From Pseudodesulfovibrio senegalensis (GTDB lineage: Bacteria; Desulfobacterota; Desulfovibrionia; Desulfovibrionales; Desulfovibrionaceae): 64,000 bases of DNA. The translations under genes were made by a program, and so were the position numbers. The stretch spans positions 62,001 to 126,000 of the forward strand of contig NZ_WAIE01000005.1 in NCBI RefSeq assembly GCF_008830225.1, in the 5' to 3' direction. Shown in pieces: positions 18,342 through 27,323 of the stretch. The notes beneath the pieces are model-generated. The model was not told the DNA's origin. It saw only the letters and a program-made list of their open reading frames with translations, and ran no database searches. How positions within the stretch are numbered: the first letter of the stretch is position 1; each line of letters begins with the position of its first letter.

Positions 18342-19934
18342 ATGAACGACCACAGAATGACGACCGATGCATTGATCATCGGCTCCGGAATAGCCGGGGC
18401 CGTTGCCGCACTGACTCTTGCCGAGGCTGGTGTGGAAACCACGATCCTCACGGCAGGGGAAGAATTGACCTGGGGTAACACCAGCCTTGCTCAAGGCGGC
18501 ATTGTCTATACATCGGAAGAGGACAGCCCGAAAAGCCTCGAAAAAGACATCCTCACTGCCGGTTGGAATCACAACTACATCCGTGCAGTCCGGCACCTTG
18601 CGCAACACGGGCCGGAAATACTGAAAAAAGTCCTTATCGAAAAATATCCCGTCCCCTTCAGCAAGACACACGACTCCTGGAATCTGACCAAGGAAGGTGG
18701 CCACTCCATCGCCAGAATTTTATATTGCGCGGATCATACAGGAAAGAACATCATGGAAACCTTGGCCGAAGCTCTCAATGCTTCGCCCAATATTCGCATC
18801 CTGACCAGCAGAACGGCCATCGACCTCCTGACAACCGGGCACCATGCCCGCCACACGGATTACCAATACAGCCTCAACAACCAGTGTGTCGGGGCATATG
18901 TATTCAATGAAGAAAACAAAAGCGTGGAAACGATCCTCGCCCGATTCACCATGCTTGCCACAGGCGGCGTAGGACAGGTGTTCCTGCATACCACCAACAC
19001 CCAAAGCTCCATCGGTTCCGGACTGGCAATGGCCCAACGCGCCGGTGCCAAGCTCATGAACTGCGAATACATCCAATTCCACCCCACGGCACTGTATGGA
19101 GGAGCAAAACGCGGGGAACGCCGTTTTCTCGTTTCCGAAGCAGTTCGTGGCGAAGGAGCCAAACTGGTCAATGGTTCGGGCGAAGCCTTCATGCCCAAAT
19201 ACGACGAACGGGCAGACCTCGCCCCGCGAGACATCGTCACCAGAGCCATCATGGACGAAATGCTCCACTCCGGGGCGGATTGCGTATATCTGGACGTTTC
19301 CAACAACGTGGACTGCGATATTCACGAACGGTTCCCTACCATTTCGCAAAACTGCGCCAACATGGGCGTGGACATCTGCAGTCAGCCTATTCCCGTGGTA
19401 CCGGCTGCCCACTATTTCTGCGGCGGCGTGCTCACGGACATCAATGGGCGCACGACCCTCGACAGGCTCTACGCCGCCGGAGAGACCAGCTGCACAGGCG
19501 TGCATGGCGCAAACAGGCTGGCCAGCACTTCTTTGCTTGAAGGATTGGTTTGGGGATATGGGGCTGCCAATGATATTGCCAAACACCTCGCACACAAGAA
19601 AACCATTCTCACCCGCAAGCTCGTGGACAGCATTCCCGACTGGCAAAGTCCGGGCAACATAGAAAATGAAGATCCGGCACTGATAGCCCAGGATTGGGCG
19701 ACCGTGCGCAATACCATGTGGAATTATGTGGGTATCGCACGCAACAAATACCGCCTCAACCGTGCCTTCGCGGACCTTCGCAACCTGTACAAGAATCTAC
19801 AGGACTTCTATCGCAAAACCCCGCCATCCAAGCCTATCATCGACCTGTTCCACGGCAGCCAGTGCGCATACATCATTACGCTGGCCGCCATGCGCAACAA
19901 GCAATCAAAAGGGTGTCATTTCCGCGTACGGTGA
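18342..19934 (+). CDS. nadB: L-aspartate oxidase
   Basis: A 530-residue flavoprotein oxidising aspartate to iminoaspartate. The N-terminal FAD motif is GSGIAGA (about residues 13-19), followed by 'WGNTSLAQGGI'; further on are 'FHPT', 'RGEGAKLVN', 'DLAPRDIVTRA', and 'HGANRLASTSLLEGLVWG', all typical of the succinate dehydrogenase/fumarate reductase flavoprotein family and of NadB. Fumarate can serve as electron acceptor in anaerobes. The start at 18342 has GAAAGGG upstream; the reading frame extends far into nadA but that part is only overlap. The operon ends with a terminator shared with trkH. Confidence 0.94.
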   Translation: MNDHRMTTDALIIGSGIAGAVAALTLAEAGVETTILTAGEELTWGNTSLAQGGIVYTSEEDSPKSLEKDILTAGWNHNYIRAVRHLAQHGPEILKKVLIEKYPVPFSKTHDSWNLTKEGGHSIARILYCADHTGKNIMETLAEALNASPNIRILTSRTAIDLLTTGHHARHTDYQYSLNNQCVGAYVFNEENKSVETILARFTMLATGGVGQVFLHTTNTQSSIGSGLAMAQRAGAKLMNCEYIQFHPTALYGGAKRGERRFLVSEAVRGEGAKLVNGSGEAFMPKYDERADLAPRDIVTRAIMDEMLHSGADCVYLDVSNNVDCDIHERFPTISQNCANMGVDICSQPIPVVPAAHYFCGGVLTDINGRTTLDRLYAAGETSCTGVHGANRLASTSLLEGLVWGYGAANDIAKHLAHKKTILTRKLVDSIPDWQSPGNIENEDPALIAQDWATVRNTMWNYVGIARNKYRLNRAFADLRNLYKNLQDFYRKTPPSKPIIDLFHGSQCAYIITLAAMRNKQSKGCHFRVR

Positions 19935-19954
19935 AACGCCGCCCCCCCCAATAA

Positions 19955-19991
19955 AAAAAGGGCCTGCAGCATACAGCCGCAGGCCCTTTTC
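19955..19991. terminator. Bidirectional terminator between nadB and trkH
   Basis: AAAAGGGCCTGC pairs with GCAGGCCCTTTT around a short loop, with A and T flanks, between the convergent genes. Confidence 0.9.
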
Positions 19992-20012
19992 ATATGCTAG
20001 AGGCACCATTTG

Positions 20013-21464
20013 CTATTTGCGCCAGAACTCAGGCACAAACAAGATGACCACCGTATAAATCTCCAATCTTCCCAAAACCATACAAAATGTCAGCATCCAT
20101 TTGGCCATATCACTGAAATGCGCATAATTCTCCGTGGGACCAACTGTACCGATCCCGGGGCCGATATTGCCTATGCACGCCAGCGCAGCTGCAAAGGAAG
20201 ATACGACATCCGCTCCTGTGCCGGCGACAACGAATGCACAGAGAACAAACAATCCGAGCCACAGGACAAAAAAGCCCCAAACACCCCTGATCACGTCATC
20301 AGGAACAGGACGACGCCCCATCTTGACCCGGGAAACAGCACGGGGGTGAATGAGGCGGAAAAGCTCCTGATATGACTGCTTCATGATCAACATGATACGC
20401 ATGACCTTCATGCCGCCGCCCGTGGAACCGGCGCAACCGCCAACAAACATGCAAAACAGCAATATGGCCTGACAAACGCCCGGCCACAATTCGTAATTTG
20501 CAGTGGCAAACCCCGTGGTGGTCAGGATGGAGGCCACCTGGAACGAGGTATAGCGAAACGCGTCAGCGGTATTATCGTAATTGCCAGCCACATAGACCGC
20601 AACGGTCAGCACCAAGACAAAAAGGCTGAACAGCGAGACGAAAGTCCTGAATTCCGGGTCCTTGAACATGGTTTTAGGCTTTCCCTTGAGCAGCAGGTAA
20701 TGCAAGGAAAAGTTGATTCCTGCAATCAACATGAATGCCGTGATCACATAATCGATGTACGCGCTGTCAAAATAGGCCACGGAAGTATTCTTGGTGGAAA
20801 AACCACCGGTGGCCATGGTGCCGAACGTATGGCACAGGGCATCAAACAGATCCATGCCACCGAACATGAGCAACACGGTCTCCAACACGGAAAAAAGAAC
20901 ATAAACCTTCCACAGCACCATTGCCGTGTCCTTGATGCGCGGCTTGAGTTTGTCCGGTACCGGGCCAGGAACCTCGGCCTTGTAAAGCTGCATGCCGCCC
21001 ACACCGAGAAAAGGCAAAATGGCCAGGGAAAGGACAATAATCCCCATGCCTCCAAGCCAATGTGTCAGGCTGCGCCAAAAAAGAATACTGCGCGGCAGCG
21101 CTTCAATGTCGGACAACACGGAGGAGCCGGTGGTGGTAAAACCGGACAGGGACTCGAAAACACAATCCACAAGACCGGGAAACGTGCCACTGAAAAGAAA
21201 CGGAAGGCCGCCGAATACACCGGCTGCAAACCAGCCAAGCGCCACAATGGCCATGCCCTCTCGATGACTGATCCCCTTTGCTGTCTTTTTTCTGAACACG
21301 AAAAAAAGCGTGACGCCGGAGGCCACGGTGATCAGCATGGCCAGCGCCAGGGGCATGGCCCCGGCATCACCGTAATACAGGCCCCAACACAAGGGCCAAA
21401 GCATGGTCAGCCCCACGCAGCCGACCAATGCCCCTATGACGTGCAGAACATACTGCCAACGCAT
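20013..21464 (-). CDS. trkH: Potassium uptake protein TrkH (membrane subunit)
   Basis: A 483-residue inner-membrane protein with the four-fold M1-P-M2 architecture of the Trk/Ktr/HKT family. Pore-loop glycines are visible in 'SGFTTTGSSVL', 'GTMATGGFSTKNTS', 'SILTTTGFATANY' and 'ALACIGNIGPGIG'. The intermembrane 'GGCAGSTGGGMKVMR' is also diagnostic. It carries K+ inward under gating by the TrkA subunit. The ATG abuts the trkA stop codon, and GGAG lies inside the end of trkA, so expression is coupled. Confidence 0.95.
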   Translation of the reverse strand: MRWQYVLHVIGALVGCVGLTMLWPLCWGLYYGDAGAMPLALAMLITVASGVTLFFVFRKKTAKGISHREGMAIVALGWFAAGVFGGLPFLFSGTFPGLVDCVFESLSGFTTTGSSVLSDIEALPRSILFWRSLTHWLGGMGIIVLSLAILPFLGVGGMQLYKAEVPGPVPDKLKPRIKDTAMVLWKVYVLFSVLETVLLMFGGMDLFDALCHTFGTMATGGFSTKNTSVAYFDSAYIDYVITAFMLIAGINFSLHYLLLKGKPKTMFKDPEFRTFVSLFSLFVLVLTVAVYVAGNYDNTADAFRYTSFQVASILTTTGFATANYELWPGVCQAILLFCMFVGGCAGSTGGGMKVMRIMLIMKQSYQELFRLIHPRAVSRVKMGRRPVPDDVIRGVWGFFVLWLGLFVLCAFVVAGTGADVVSSFAAALACIGNIGPGIGTVGPTENYAHFSDMAKWMLTFCMVLGRLEIYTVVILFVPEFWRK

Positions 21465-22829
21465 CTAGAAGAACTCCATCTTCACATCCAACGCTTTTTC
21501 AACCTTGGGAATGTTCTGGCGGGTAGAAAGAATGATCAGCCGATCCTGCGGCTCGATGACCGTGTCGCCGCGGGGAATGACAACCTCGTCCCCACGCTGA
21601 AAACAGAGCACCAGACATCCGCGGGGAAAACCCAGATCCATGATGGGCTTGCCCACGATCTCTGAATTTTCCTGGGCGATCGCTTCCAGGGCTTCGGCTT
21701 CCTCGCCCTTGATGCTGGCCGTAGATATGACCTGCCCCCGGCGAATGAAATGCAGCAGGGAATTGATGGCCGACAGACGCGGGCAGACCAGATGGTCGAT
21801 GCCGATAGGCTCGATCAGAGGCATGTATGCAAAGTTGTTGATTCTGGTGATGGTGCTTTTTGTTCCCAGACTCTTGGCCAGCACGCAACTCAGGATATTG
21901 GTCTCCTCGTCCCCGGTCACGGCAATGACAAGGTCAAGATCCCCAACGTTTTCCTGACTGAGCACCTCCTGGTCCGTACCGTTGCCCATAAGGACAATGG
22001 GCCGGTCCAATCGCTCGGAGAGCCAGTCGCACCGTCGCGGGTCCTGCTCCAGGATACGTGTATGATAAAACTTATTATCTAACGATTTTGCTAGCTTGTA
22101 ACCGATATTACCACCGCCGATGATCAACACCTTGCGTAGAGGTTCAGCAGTGACGCCAAGGCGTTCAAGAATATCTTCCTGATCCTTGATGTCGTAGGCA
22201 AGATACACCACGTCCCCCTGCCTCACTTCGTCCGCACCGCTGGGAATTATGAGCGTATTGTCGCGCACGATGGCGGCTATGACCAGAGGCACGTCGCCAA
22301 TGTGTTCGCGCAGGTTGAGCAAACGGGTGCCGATGAGCGGACTCTGGTCAGGCAGGTTGATACCGCTGAGACGTATCTTGCCCTGTGCGAACTCGCTGAT
22401 TTCCATGGCTCCGGGCACGCTCATGAGGCGAAGAATGGAATCCACCACTTCCTGATCCGGATTGATTATCTTGGCGATGTTCAACCCGTCTCCCGTAAGC
22501 AATTCGGAATGATTGGTGTAATCGGCACTGCGAAGCCGGGCCAGCTTGGTTGTTTTCGGCGAAAGCCGGTTGGCGTAGAAGCAGGAAAGAATATTGACTT
22601 CGTCGCTATCGGTCACGGCCAAAAGAATGTCCGCGCCTTCCACTCCGGCATCAGACAACACTTGCGGGCTGCAGCCCGACCCTTCTATAGTCTGAACGTC
22701 TGTGGCTTCTGCCACCCGCTTGAGCGCGTCGGCAGACCTGTCCACCACCACGACTTCCTTGTTCTCTACAGCAAGGCGGCGGGAAATATGAAATCCGACT
22801 TCCCCGGCCCCCACGATAATAATACGCAA
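21465..22829 (-). CDS. trkA: Trk system potassium uptake protein TrkA (NAD-binding regulatory subunit)
   Basis: A 454-residue cytoplasmic peripheral protein with two tandem units, each an RCK/TrkA-N Rossmann domain followed by a TrkA-C domain. The nucleotide motifs are GAGEVG (7-12, with D30 at the end of the second strand) and GGGNIG (238-243). Binding of NAD(H) and ATP/ADP in this family gates TrkH. The start codon is TTG, with GAGGAG upstream. It is the first gene of the trkA-trkH pair. Confidence 0.95.
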   Translation of the reverse strand: MRIIIVGAGEVGFHISRRLAVENKEVVVVDRSADALKRVAEATDVQTIEGSGCSPQVLSDAGVEGADILLAVTDSDEVNILSCFYANRLSPKTTKLARLRSADYTNHSELLTGDGLNIAKIINPDQEVVDSILRLMSVPGAMEISEFAQGKIRLSGINLPDQSPLIGTRLLNLREHIGDVPLVIAAIVRDNTLIIPSGADEVRQGDVVYLAYDIKDQEDILERLGVTAEPLRKVLIIGGGNIGYKLAKSLDNKFYHTRILEQDPRRCDWLSERLDRPIVLMGNGTDQEVLSQENVGDLDLVIAVTGDEETNILSCVLAKSLGTKSTITRINNFAYMPLIEPIGIDHLVCPRLSAINSLLHFIRRGQVISTASIKGEEAEALEAIAQENSEIVGKPIMDLGFPRGCLVLCFQRGDEVVIPRGDTVIEPQDRLIILSTRQNIPKVEKALDVKMEFF

Positions 22830-22945
22830 ATCAGGCTCCTCGTTGCCATGACAGACTTGATCAACATGGCCTTTTTACGCATGTTTTCCCGTGTGTGCAA
22901 CTTCATGATGGCAATGATTCGACCAAAACAAACACGGCGAAACGA

Positions 22946-23635
22946 TCAATCATCGTGTTCAGGACCTCGCATAACAACACGTTTGATCATCGCAATACCA
23001 ACACGCTCCACAAAGCGGGCTGTTCTTTCACGCGGTCGCGCCTTCGCCCGGTAGACCGCAAGCAGCCGGGACGCTAGAGCAATAGTCTGTTCATCATTCA
23101 AGCCCCTGCCGACTTCATCACCAGCCCGAATTTTTCGCCCGGCATTGCCGCCAAAAAAGACAGTCCACCCTTTTTTGCCCGTCCCCATCAGCCCCACATC
23201 GCGCACCACGGATTCGCCGCAACACCGGGGACAACCGGACAAACCACACTTGACCGGGGCAGGCATCGTTCCGAGATCTTCCAGCACCTTTTCCAACCGC
23301 TGTGCCATGCTTGCGGTGGACAGTGCTCCCCGCTTACACACGTCGTTTCCCGGACACCCGGAAATCATGTACTGCACAGAGGCACATGCCGAGCCCAGAG
23401 CTTGTTGCACACGGTCTGCCAAATCATTCGGCACGCCTTCCACCACCATGGTCCGGGCAGCAGAAAGACGGATTCCCGGCAATCCGAACTCCTGCACCAC
23501 ACGATTGACCACGCTCAAGTCGTCCGCGCAAACGCGTCCGTAGATGGATGCCACACCGACATCAAAGCTGCCGTCTCTGCGAGAGATAACGGCAGGCTTG
23601 GTATCTTCCTGCATTGCTTTTTTTTGCATCGTCAC
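22946..23635 (-). CDS. Small siroheme [4Fe-4S] sulfite reductase-like protein (assimilatory-type, alSiR)
   Basis: About 229 residues, matching the size of the monomeric low-spin 'assimilatory-type' sulfite reductase of Desulfovibrio. From the upstream ATG at 23641, the siroheme-[4Fe-4S] motif is C96-x5-C102 (CPGNDVC) and C137-x3-C141 (CPRCC). It would reduce sulfite (or nitrite) by six electrons. It lacks the duplicated domains of large sulfite reductases. The start is ambiguous: GTG at 23635 has AAGGG six bases upstream, while ATGs at 23641 and 23629 have poorer spacing. It is the last gene of a leftward redox cluster (NapH-like, Fe-S, cupin, this gene), twelve bases after the cupin. True substrate and electron donor are not shown by sequence. 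Confidence 0.88.
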   Translation of the reverse strand: MTMQKKAMQEDTKPAVISRRDGSFDVGVASIYGRVCADDLSVVNRVVQEFGLPGIRLSAARTMVVEGVPNDLADRVQQALGSACASVQYMISGCPGNDVCKRGALSTASMAQRLEKVLEDLGTMPAPVKCGLSGCPRCCGESVVRDVGLMGTGKKGWTVFFGGNAGRKIRAGDEVGRGLNDEQTIALASRLLAVYRAKARPRERTARFVERVGIAMIKRVVMRGPEHDD

Positions 23636-23647
23636 GGACATCCCTTC

Positions 23648-23965
23648 TCAGATCGGCGGAGCAATGGTCACCAGAACCCGCATGTCCGTATCCGCCTCAA
23701 CGCCATGCGGTTCGGCAATGCGCGAGCATAGCACGTCCCCGGCACGGGCAGGGATGGACGCATCGTCCTGAGCCAAAAAACGACCTTCCCCTTCAAGCAC
23801 GGCAATGGTCAGCTCGCCCTCAAGGTCATGGGAATGCACAGGCAGCTTCTGTCCGGCCCGAAAGTTGAAGCTGAGCACCTTCATATACGGCGACTCATGC
23901 ACCAGCTGGCTGGAAAAGGCCAAATCCTTGAAACCGTTCAGTTCGTACAGGTTGACATTCTTCAT
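23648..23965 (-). CDS. Single-domain cupin protein
   Basis: A 105-residue small beta-barrel. Motif 1 reads 'PVHSHDLEGELTIAVLEGEG', with metal-ligand candidates H43, H45 and a glutamate, and motif 2 is 'ARAGDVLCSRIAEPHGVEA', ending in a ligand histidine. Metal binding is therefore plausible. AGGAGG lies before the ATG. It sits between the Fe-S protein and the sulfite reductase, so it may be a small-molecule sensor or sink in that pathway. No enzymatic activity can be assigned. Confidence 0.85.
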   Translation of the reverse strand: MKNVNLYELNGFKDLAFSSQLVHESPYMKVLSFNFRAGQKLPVHSHDLEGELTIAVLEGEGRFLAQDDASIPARAGDVLCSRIAEPHGVEADTDMRVLVTIAPPI

Positions 23966-23983
23966 TGTCGCACCTCCTGCGCT

Positions 23984-24763
23984 TCACAAATTCAGGGATT
24001 CGCGGGACAACACCCTGCCGTCACGCGCTATGATCATCCGTGTAGTCGCCACGGACCGGCCTGCCTTGGCCATGGCCCGTTCCAGAATAACGCTCATGGA
24101 CGAGCAACACGGCACCTCCATCTCCATCACGGTTATGGTCTTCAAATCGTTCCGGGCAATGATCGCCGCCAACCGTTCAACATAGTCCTGCGCATCATCG
24201 AACTTGGGGCAGCCCATGACCACGACCTTGTCCCGGACATACCGGGCATGATAATCCGGCAGAGCAACGGCCACGCAGTCCGCGGTCAGCAACAAGTCGG
24301 CATCCTTCAAAAAAGGCGCGGTCGGCGGAACAAGCCGAAGCTGAACCGGCCAATGGGAAAGATTGGAAACGGCAGAAGCCTCTGAAACAGGAACATTGGC
24401 CTGCTGGCAGGGAGTCATGGTCTTGAGGGCCGCTCCCGGGCAACCACCGCCTGGCCGGGCTTTTTTGTCTATCCGCAAGCTTGCGGGGTCCGGCATGTGC
24501 TCGGGAACAGTTCTGCCCTGTTCGGTCAAAAGCTCAACAACGGCCCGAGGATCAAAGTCCTCGGCTTCCCGCTCTTCCACGGACAACGCGCCTTCCGGAC
24601 ATTCGCCAAGGCAGGCGCCAAGCCCGTCACAGTACACGTCGCTTACCAACCGCGCCTTTCCGTCAATGATCTGCAGGGCACCTTCTTCGCAACCCGGCAC
24701 GCACAAGCCGCACCCGGTGCACTTTTCCTCATCGACCTTGATCATCTTGCGAATCACACCCAT
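23984..24763 (-). CDS. Iron-sulfur protein with N-terminal ferredoxin domain
   Basis: A 259-residue cytoplasmic protein. Residues about 8-65 hold one full [4Fe-4S] motif, CTGCGLCVPGC (from C15), and a second, incomplete one (C-x5-C-x3-CP in CDGLGACLGECP). The remaining part has scattered cysteines: GGCPGAAL, a lone C in the middle, VMGCPKFDD and a CC pair in EVPCCSSM near residue 218. These could hold a further cluster or a redox disulfide. AAGGAG precedes the ATG. It lies in the leftward operon after the NapH-like membrane protein and is a natural electron carrier between it and the sulfite reductase; that role is inference. Confidence 0.78.
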   Translation of the reverse strand: MGVIRKMIKVDEEKCTGCGLCVPGCEEGALQIIDGKARLVSDVYCDGLGACLGECPEGALSVEEREAEDFDPRAVVELLTEQGRTVPEHMPDPASLRIDKKARPGGGCPGAALKTMTPCQQANVPVSEASAVSNLSHWPVQLRLVPPTAPFLKDADLLLTADCVAVALPDYHARYVRDKVVVMGCPKFDDAQDYVERLAAIIARNDLKTITVMEMEVPCCSSMSVILERAMAKAGRSVATTRMIIARDGRVLSRESLNL

Positions 24764-24784
24764 GACTCTACTCCTTTACAATAT

Positions 24785-26101
24785 TTACATTCTCGCGACG
24801 CCAAGGAAGACCGCATGCAGACTGATCACAAGTGTCAAAAACAGAGCGCGCGAATTGACTGAATTCAAAAATGGAAACGAATAAGCGACGTGCCCACCCG
24901 GACATGCAGCAACACAATCCCCGCACAACGTGCAGTTCATTCCGGGTTGTCCGGCCACCATGGCCTCTTCGGAAAGCGCGTTGTAACGACAATGGGAAAA
25001 ACAGGCCGAACACCGGGAACAATTGGTATCAATCCTGATACGCCACAGGGAAAGACGACCGAAAACAACGGCCAGCAGGCCCATGGGGCAAAAGGTCGTA
25101 CAATGGACCATAAGCCCTGCCCTGCGTGAAAACACGAACATGATCCCGATGCCGATCAGGCCGAAAACCGCGGCAGCCCAAACCGCCACCAACCATGAGA
25201 CGTCCTGCTGGCGCAAAATAACCGCCGCGCCAAGAACCAAAACCAAAGTGGCTCCGCGTCCCCACACGCCCAGACGCTCAAACTTCTTGTTCTGCCCGGC
25301 CTTTCCACCCCTACGGCTCATGAAATCGTCCAAGGCGCCAATATAGCAGAGATGGCTGCACCATGCCGGACCGACCAGGAAGACCGTGGCTGAAAACAGG
25401 GCAAGCATGAACACGCCCCCGCCGCGAAACACAGGGCCGGCCACAATGAGCGCGGGAACCGGAAGATGCAGATCTCCGGTCATGAGCATACGCTCCACCC
25501 CGGCCAACCCCAGAACCAGCTGCGAGAAAAAGACGATGGAGAAAAACGCCCAGATGCGTGGCCGCGCACGCCTGTTTTGTTGCGGGTCAAGCATCTTGCC
25601 GCCAATCCAGACCGCATACAGCCCAAGGGCAAACGTTTCCAGCCCGCCCCAGCCCGGAAAAAACCTGTCCGCCAGCAACAATGGAATTGCCGTCTTTGCC
25701 CGAATGAAGACAAGTACGATGATCACCACAAAAAACATGGCCGCACGCCAGCCGATGTTCTCCCTGTGACGGGAATAGAAATCACGCGCGCCTCTGCACA
25801 TCAACGAAAACAGGGCCAACACATTCAGGGCTAAAACCATGCCCATGATTATGGTCGCGCGCGACCACGGAATATCCGCGGCCAACCGAAACCTGACCAG
25901 GTCAACGAAGGCGTTGACCCACTCCACGGAACCGAGCACCAGAATGCCCGCGGCCACAGGACGGACCCACGCTCTTTTGGAGAACAGGAACACGGCAAGC
26001 AAAACATGCGCAACCGCAACCCCGAGTTCACCACCCCGGGCATAATGGGCGCCCAGCAAGACAAGAGCTGACGCAGGTAAAAATAAAACCACAAAACGCA
26101 T
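24785..26101 (-). CDS. NapH/NosR-like membrane polyferredoxin (4Fe-4S binding)
   Basis: A 438-residue inner-membrane protein with roughly eight spans. Membrane-edge cysteine pairs CSHLC and CTTFCP resemble the CxxxCP motifs of the NapH/NosR/RdxA family. The C-terminal part carries two complete [4Fe-4S] motifs, CSRCSACFSHC and CTLCGDCVAACP, before a last hydrophobic helix. Relatives move electrons from the quinol pool to reductases or assembly factors. The start at 26101 has GGAGG upstream; the frame runs further 5' but that part crosses the intergenic operator. It is the first gene of the leftward cluster and is divergent from a Crp/Fnr regulator. Confidence 0.8.
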   Translation of the reverse strand: MRFVVLFLPASALVLLGAHYARGGELGVAVAHVLLAVFLFSKRAWVRPVAAGILVLGSVEWVNAFVDLVRFRLAADIPWSRATIIMGMVLALNVLALFSLMCRGARDFYSRHRENIGWRAAMFFVVIIVLVFIRAKTAIPLLLADRFFPGWGGLETFALGLYAVWIGGKMLDPQQNRRARPRIWAFFSIVFFSQLVLGLAGVERMLMTGDLHLPVPALIVAGPVFRGGGVFMLALFSATVFLVGPAWCSHLCYIGALDDFMSRRGGKAGQNKKFERLGVWGRGATLVLVLGAAVILRQQDVSWLVAVWAAAVFGLIGIGIMFVFSRRAGLMVHCTTFCPMGLLAVVFGRLSLWRIRIDTNCSRCSACFSHCRYNALSEEAMVAGQPGMNCTLCGDCVAACPGGHVAYSFPFLNSVNSRALFLTLVISLHAVFLGVARM

Positions 26102-26149
26102 GCAATCGCCTCCGTGAGTCCAATATGGACAAACAAAAATGCCGATGAC

Positions 26150-26163
26150 ATGATTTAAGTCAA
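26150..26163. promoter_or_regulatory. FNR-like palindrome between the divergent redox operon and the Crp/Fnr gene
   Basis: On the minus strand the site reads TTGACTTAAATCAT: half-sites TTGAC and ATCAT with a four-base spacer, matching 8 of 10 positions of the FNR-type TTGAT-N4-ATCAA. It lies near the middle of the 92-base gap between the two start codons, where a Crp/Fnr protein could control both directions. Confidence 0.5.
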
Positions 26164-26193
26164 ATGACAGAACAAAATACAGGAAACAAAACC

Positions 26194-26877
26194 ATGACGG
26201 GACAAAATACATTGCAGTCAGTCAAAAGTGTGTCGATCTTCAAGGATATTCCGGAAGAAAAGCAAAAGCGGCTGGCAGAAATAGTCGTACAAAAAGGATA
26301 CCGCAAGGGAGAGGTCATTTTCGAAGCCGACACCCCGGCCAGCGGCTTCTACGCGGTCATCAGCGGGAAAGTAAAAATCTACCGCAATTCCCCTTCCGGG
26401 AAAGAACAGATTCTGAACATATTCAAAACCGGAGAAAACTTTGCCGAGGTGCCAGTCTTCGAAGGCACGACCTTTCCCGTACACGCCCAAACCCTTGAAA
26501 ATTCCATACTGCTCTATGTGCCGAGAGTGGAATTTGCCCGCATCATCGCCAGCGACCCTGATCTGGCCATGACCATGATGGCACAACTGTCATCACGATT
26601 GCGTATTCTGGTCAACAAGATCGAAGACCTGAGCCTCAAGGAAGCTCCGGCCCGGGTTGCCGCCCACCTGCTGCTGCTTGCCGGAAGCAGGGAATCCGCA
26701 ACGTTCACACTGGACCTGCCCAAGGGACAAGTGGCCTTTTATCTGGGCACTATTCAGGAAACCCTGTCGCGCATACTCAAACGGTTTGTAAAAGACGAAA
26801 TAATCGCCATGAACGGCAAGGAAATAACGATCCTGGACAAACAAGCCCTCAACAAAATCGCCGAACAAGGAAGATAG
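26194..26877 (+). CDS. Crp/Fnr family transcription regulator
   Basis: A 227-residue regulator. Residues about 15-125 form the cyclic-nucleotide-binding-like beta barrel ('FYAVISGKVKIYR', 'GENFAEVPVFEGTTFP'), then a dimerisation helix, and the C-terminal winged helix (about 155-225) with recognition-helix region 'TIQETLSRILKRF'. No FNR-type N-terminal cysteine cluster is visible, so any redox or nitrosative signal would be sensed differently, for example by heme as proposed for HcpR-like proteins. The start at 26194 has AGGAAA upstream; the ATG at 26164 has none and would overlap the palindrome. Divergent to the sulfite reductase cluster, it is its likely regulator. Confidence 0.88.
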   Translation: MTGQNTLQSVKSVSIFKDIPEEKQKRLAEIVVQKGYRKGEVIFEADTPASGFYAVISGKVKIYRNSPSGKEQILNIFKTGENFAEVPVFEGTTFPVHAQTLENSILLYVPRVEFARIIASDPDLAMTMMAQLSSRLRILVNKIEDLSLKEAPARVAAHLLLLAGSRESATFTLDLPKGQVAFYLGTIQETLSRILKRFVKDEIIAMNGKEITILDKQALNKIAEQGR

Positions 26878-26898
26878 AAAACCCACGGTTCAAACGGT

Positions 26899-26928
26899 AA
26901 AAGCCCGCCACACATACGTGTAGCGGGC
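26899..26928 (-). terminator. Terminator after rpsT
   Basis: GCCCGC (26903-26908) pairs with GCGGGC (26923-26928) and an inner ACAC/GTGT stem; on the minus strand it is followed by TTTT. It could also slow transcription from the regulator gene on the other strand. Confidence 0.65.
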
Positions 26929-26953
26929 ATGAAATGCTCAAAAGAACTCGGCG

Positions 26954-27220
26954 CTAGGCTTCGATCTTGTTCACGGCCTGCTGCAGGCGGGAAATCCTGC
27001 GGGCAGCAGTGCGGGGATGCATAACGTTCTTGCGGCCAGCCTTATCCAGGATGGACGTGGCAGCCTGCAAAGCTTCCTGCGCCTTGGGGGCATCGTTAGC
27101 TTCAATGGCATCACGAACGGCCTTGACCGTGTTCTTGATGCGAGTCTTGGTCATACGGTTGCGCAGGTTGCGCTTGAGGCTCTGACGGTGCCTTTTCAGT
27201 GCGGACTTGTGATTCGCCAA
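26954..27220 (-). CDS. rpsT: 30S ribosomal protein S20
   Basis: An 88-residue basic helical protein with the S20 N-terminus 'ANHKSALKRHRQSLKRNLRN' that binds 16S rRNA. The start codon is TTG, with AGGAG nine bases upstream; a non-ATG start is known for rpsT in other bacteria, where it restrains expression. It has its own strong promoter and terminator and is thus a monocistronic unit downstream of glyS. Confidence 0.96.
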   Translation of the reverse strand: MANHKSALKRHRQSLKRNLRNRMTKTRIKNTVKAVRDAIEANDAPKAQEALQAATSILDKAGRKNVMHPRTAARRISRLQQAVNKIEA

Positions 27221-27289
27221 AACAGTTCTCCTAAAATCTATTAATTAAATTCGTAATAAACGATTTGTTCGCTTCCGAAGACAGGGATG

Positions 27290-27317
27290 TTTATATGTCC
27301 ACGCCCCTGTTTGTCAA
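27290..27317 (-). promoter_or_regulatory. Strong sigma-70 promoter for rpsT
   Basis: On the minus strand TTGACA (27317-27312) and TATAAA (27295-27290) are 16 bases apart, about 70 bases before the rpsT start and just after the glyS stop codon. It is the best consensus match I see in the window. Confidence 0.75.
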
Positions 27318-27323
27318 GCCCTT

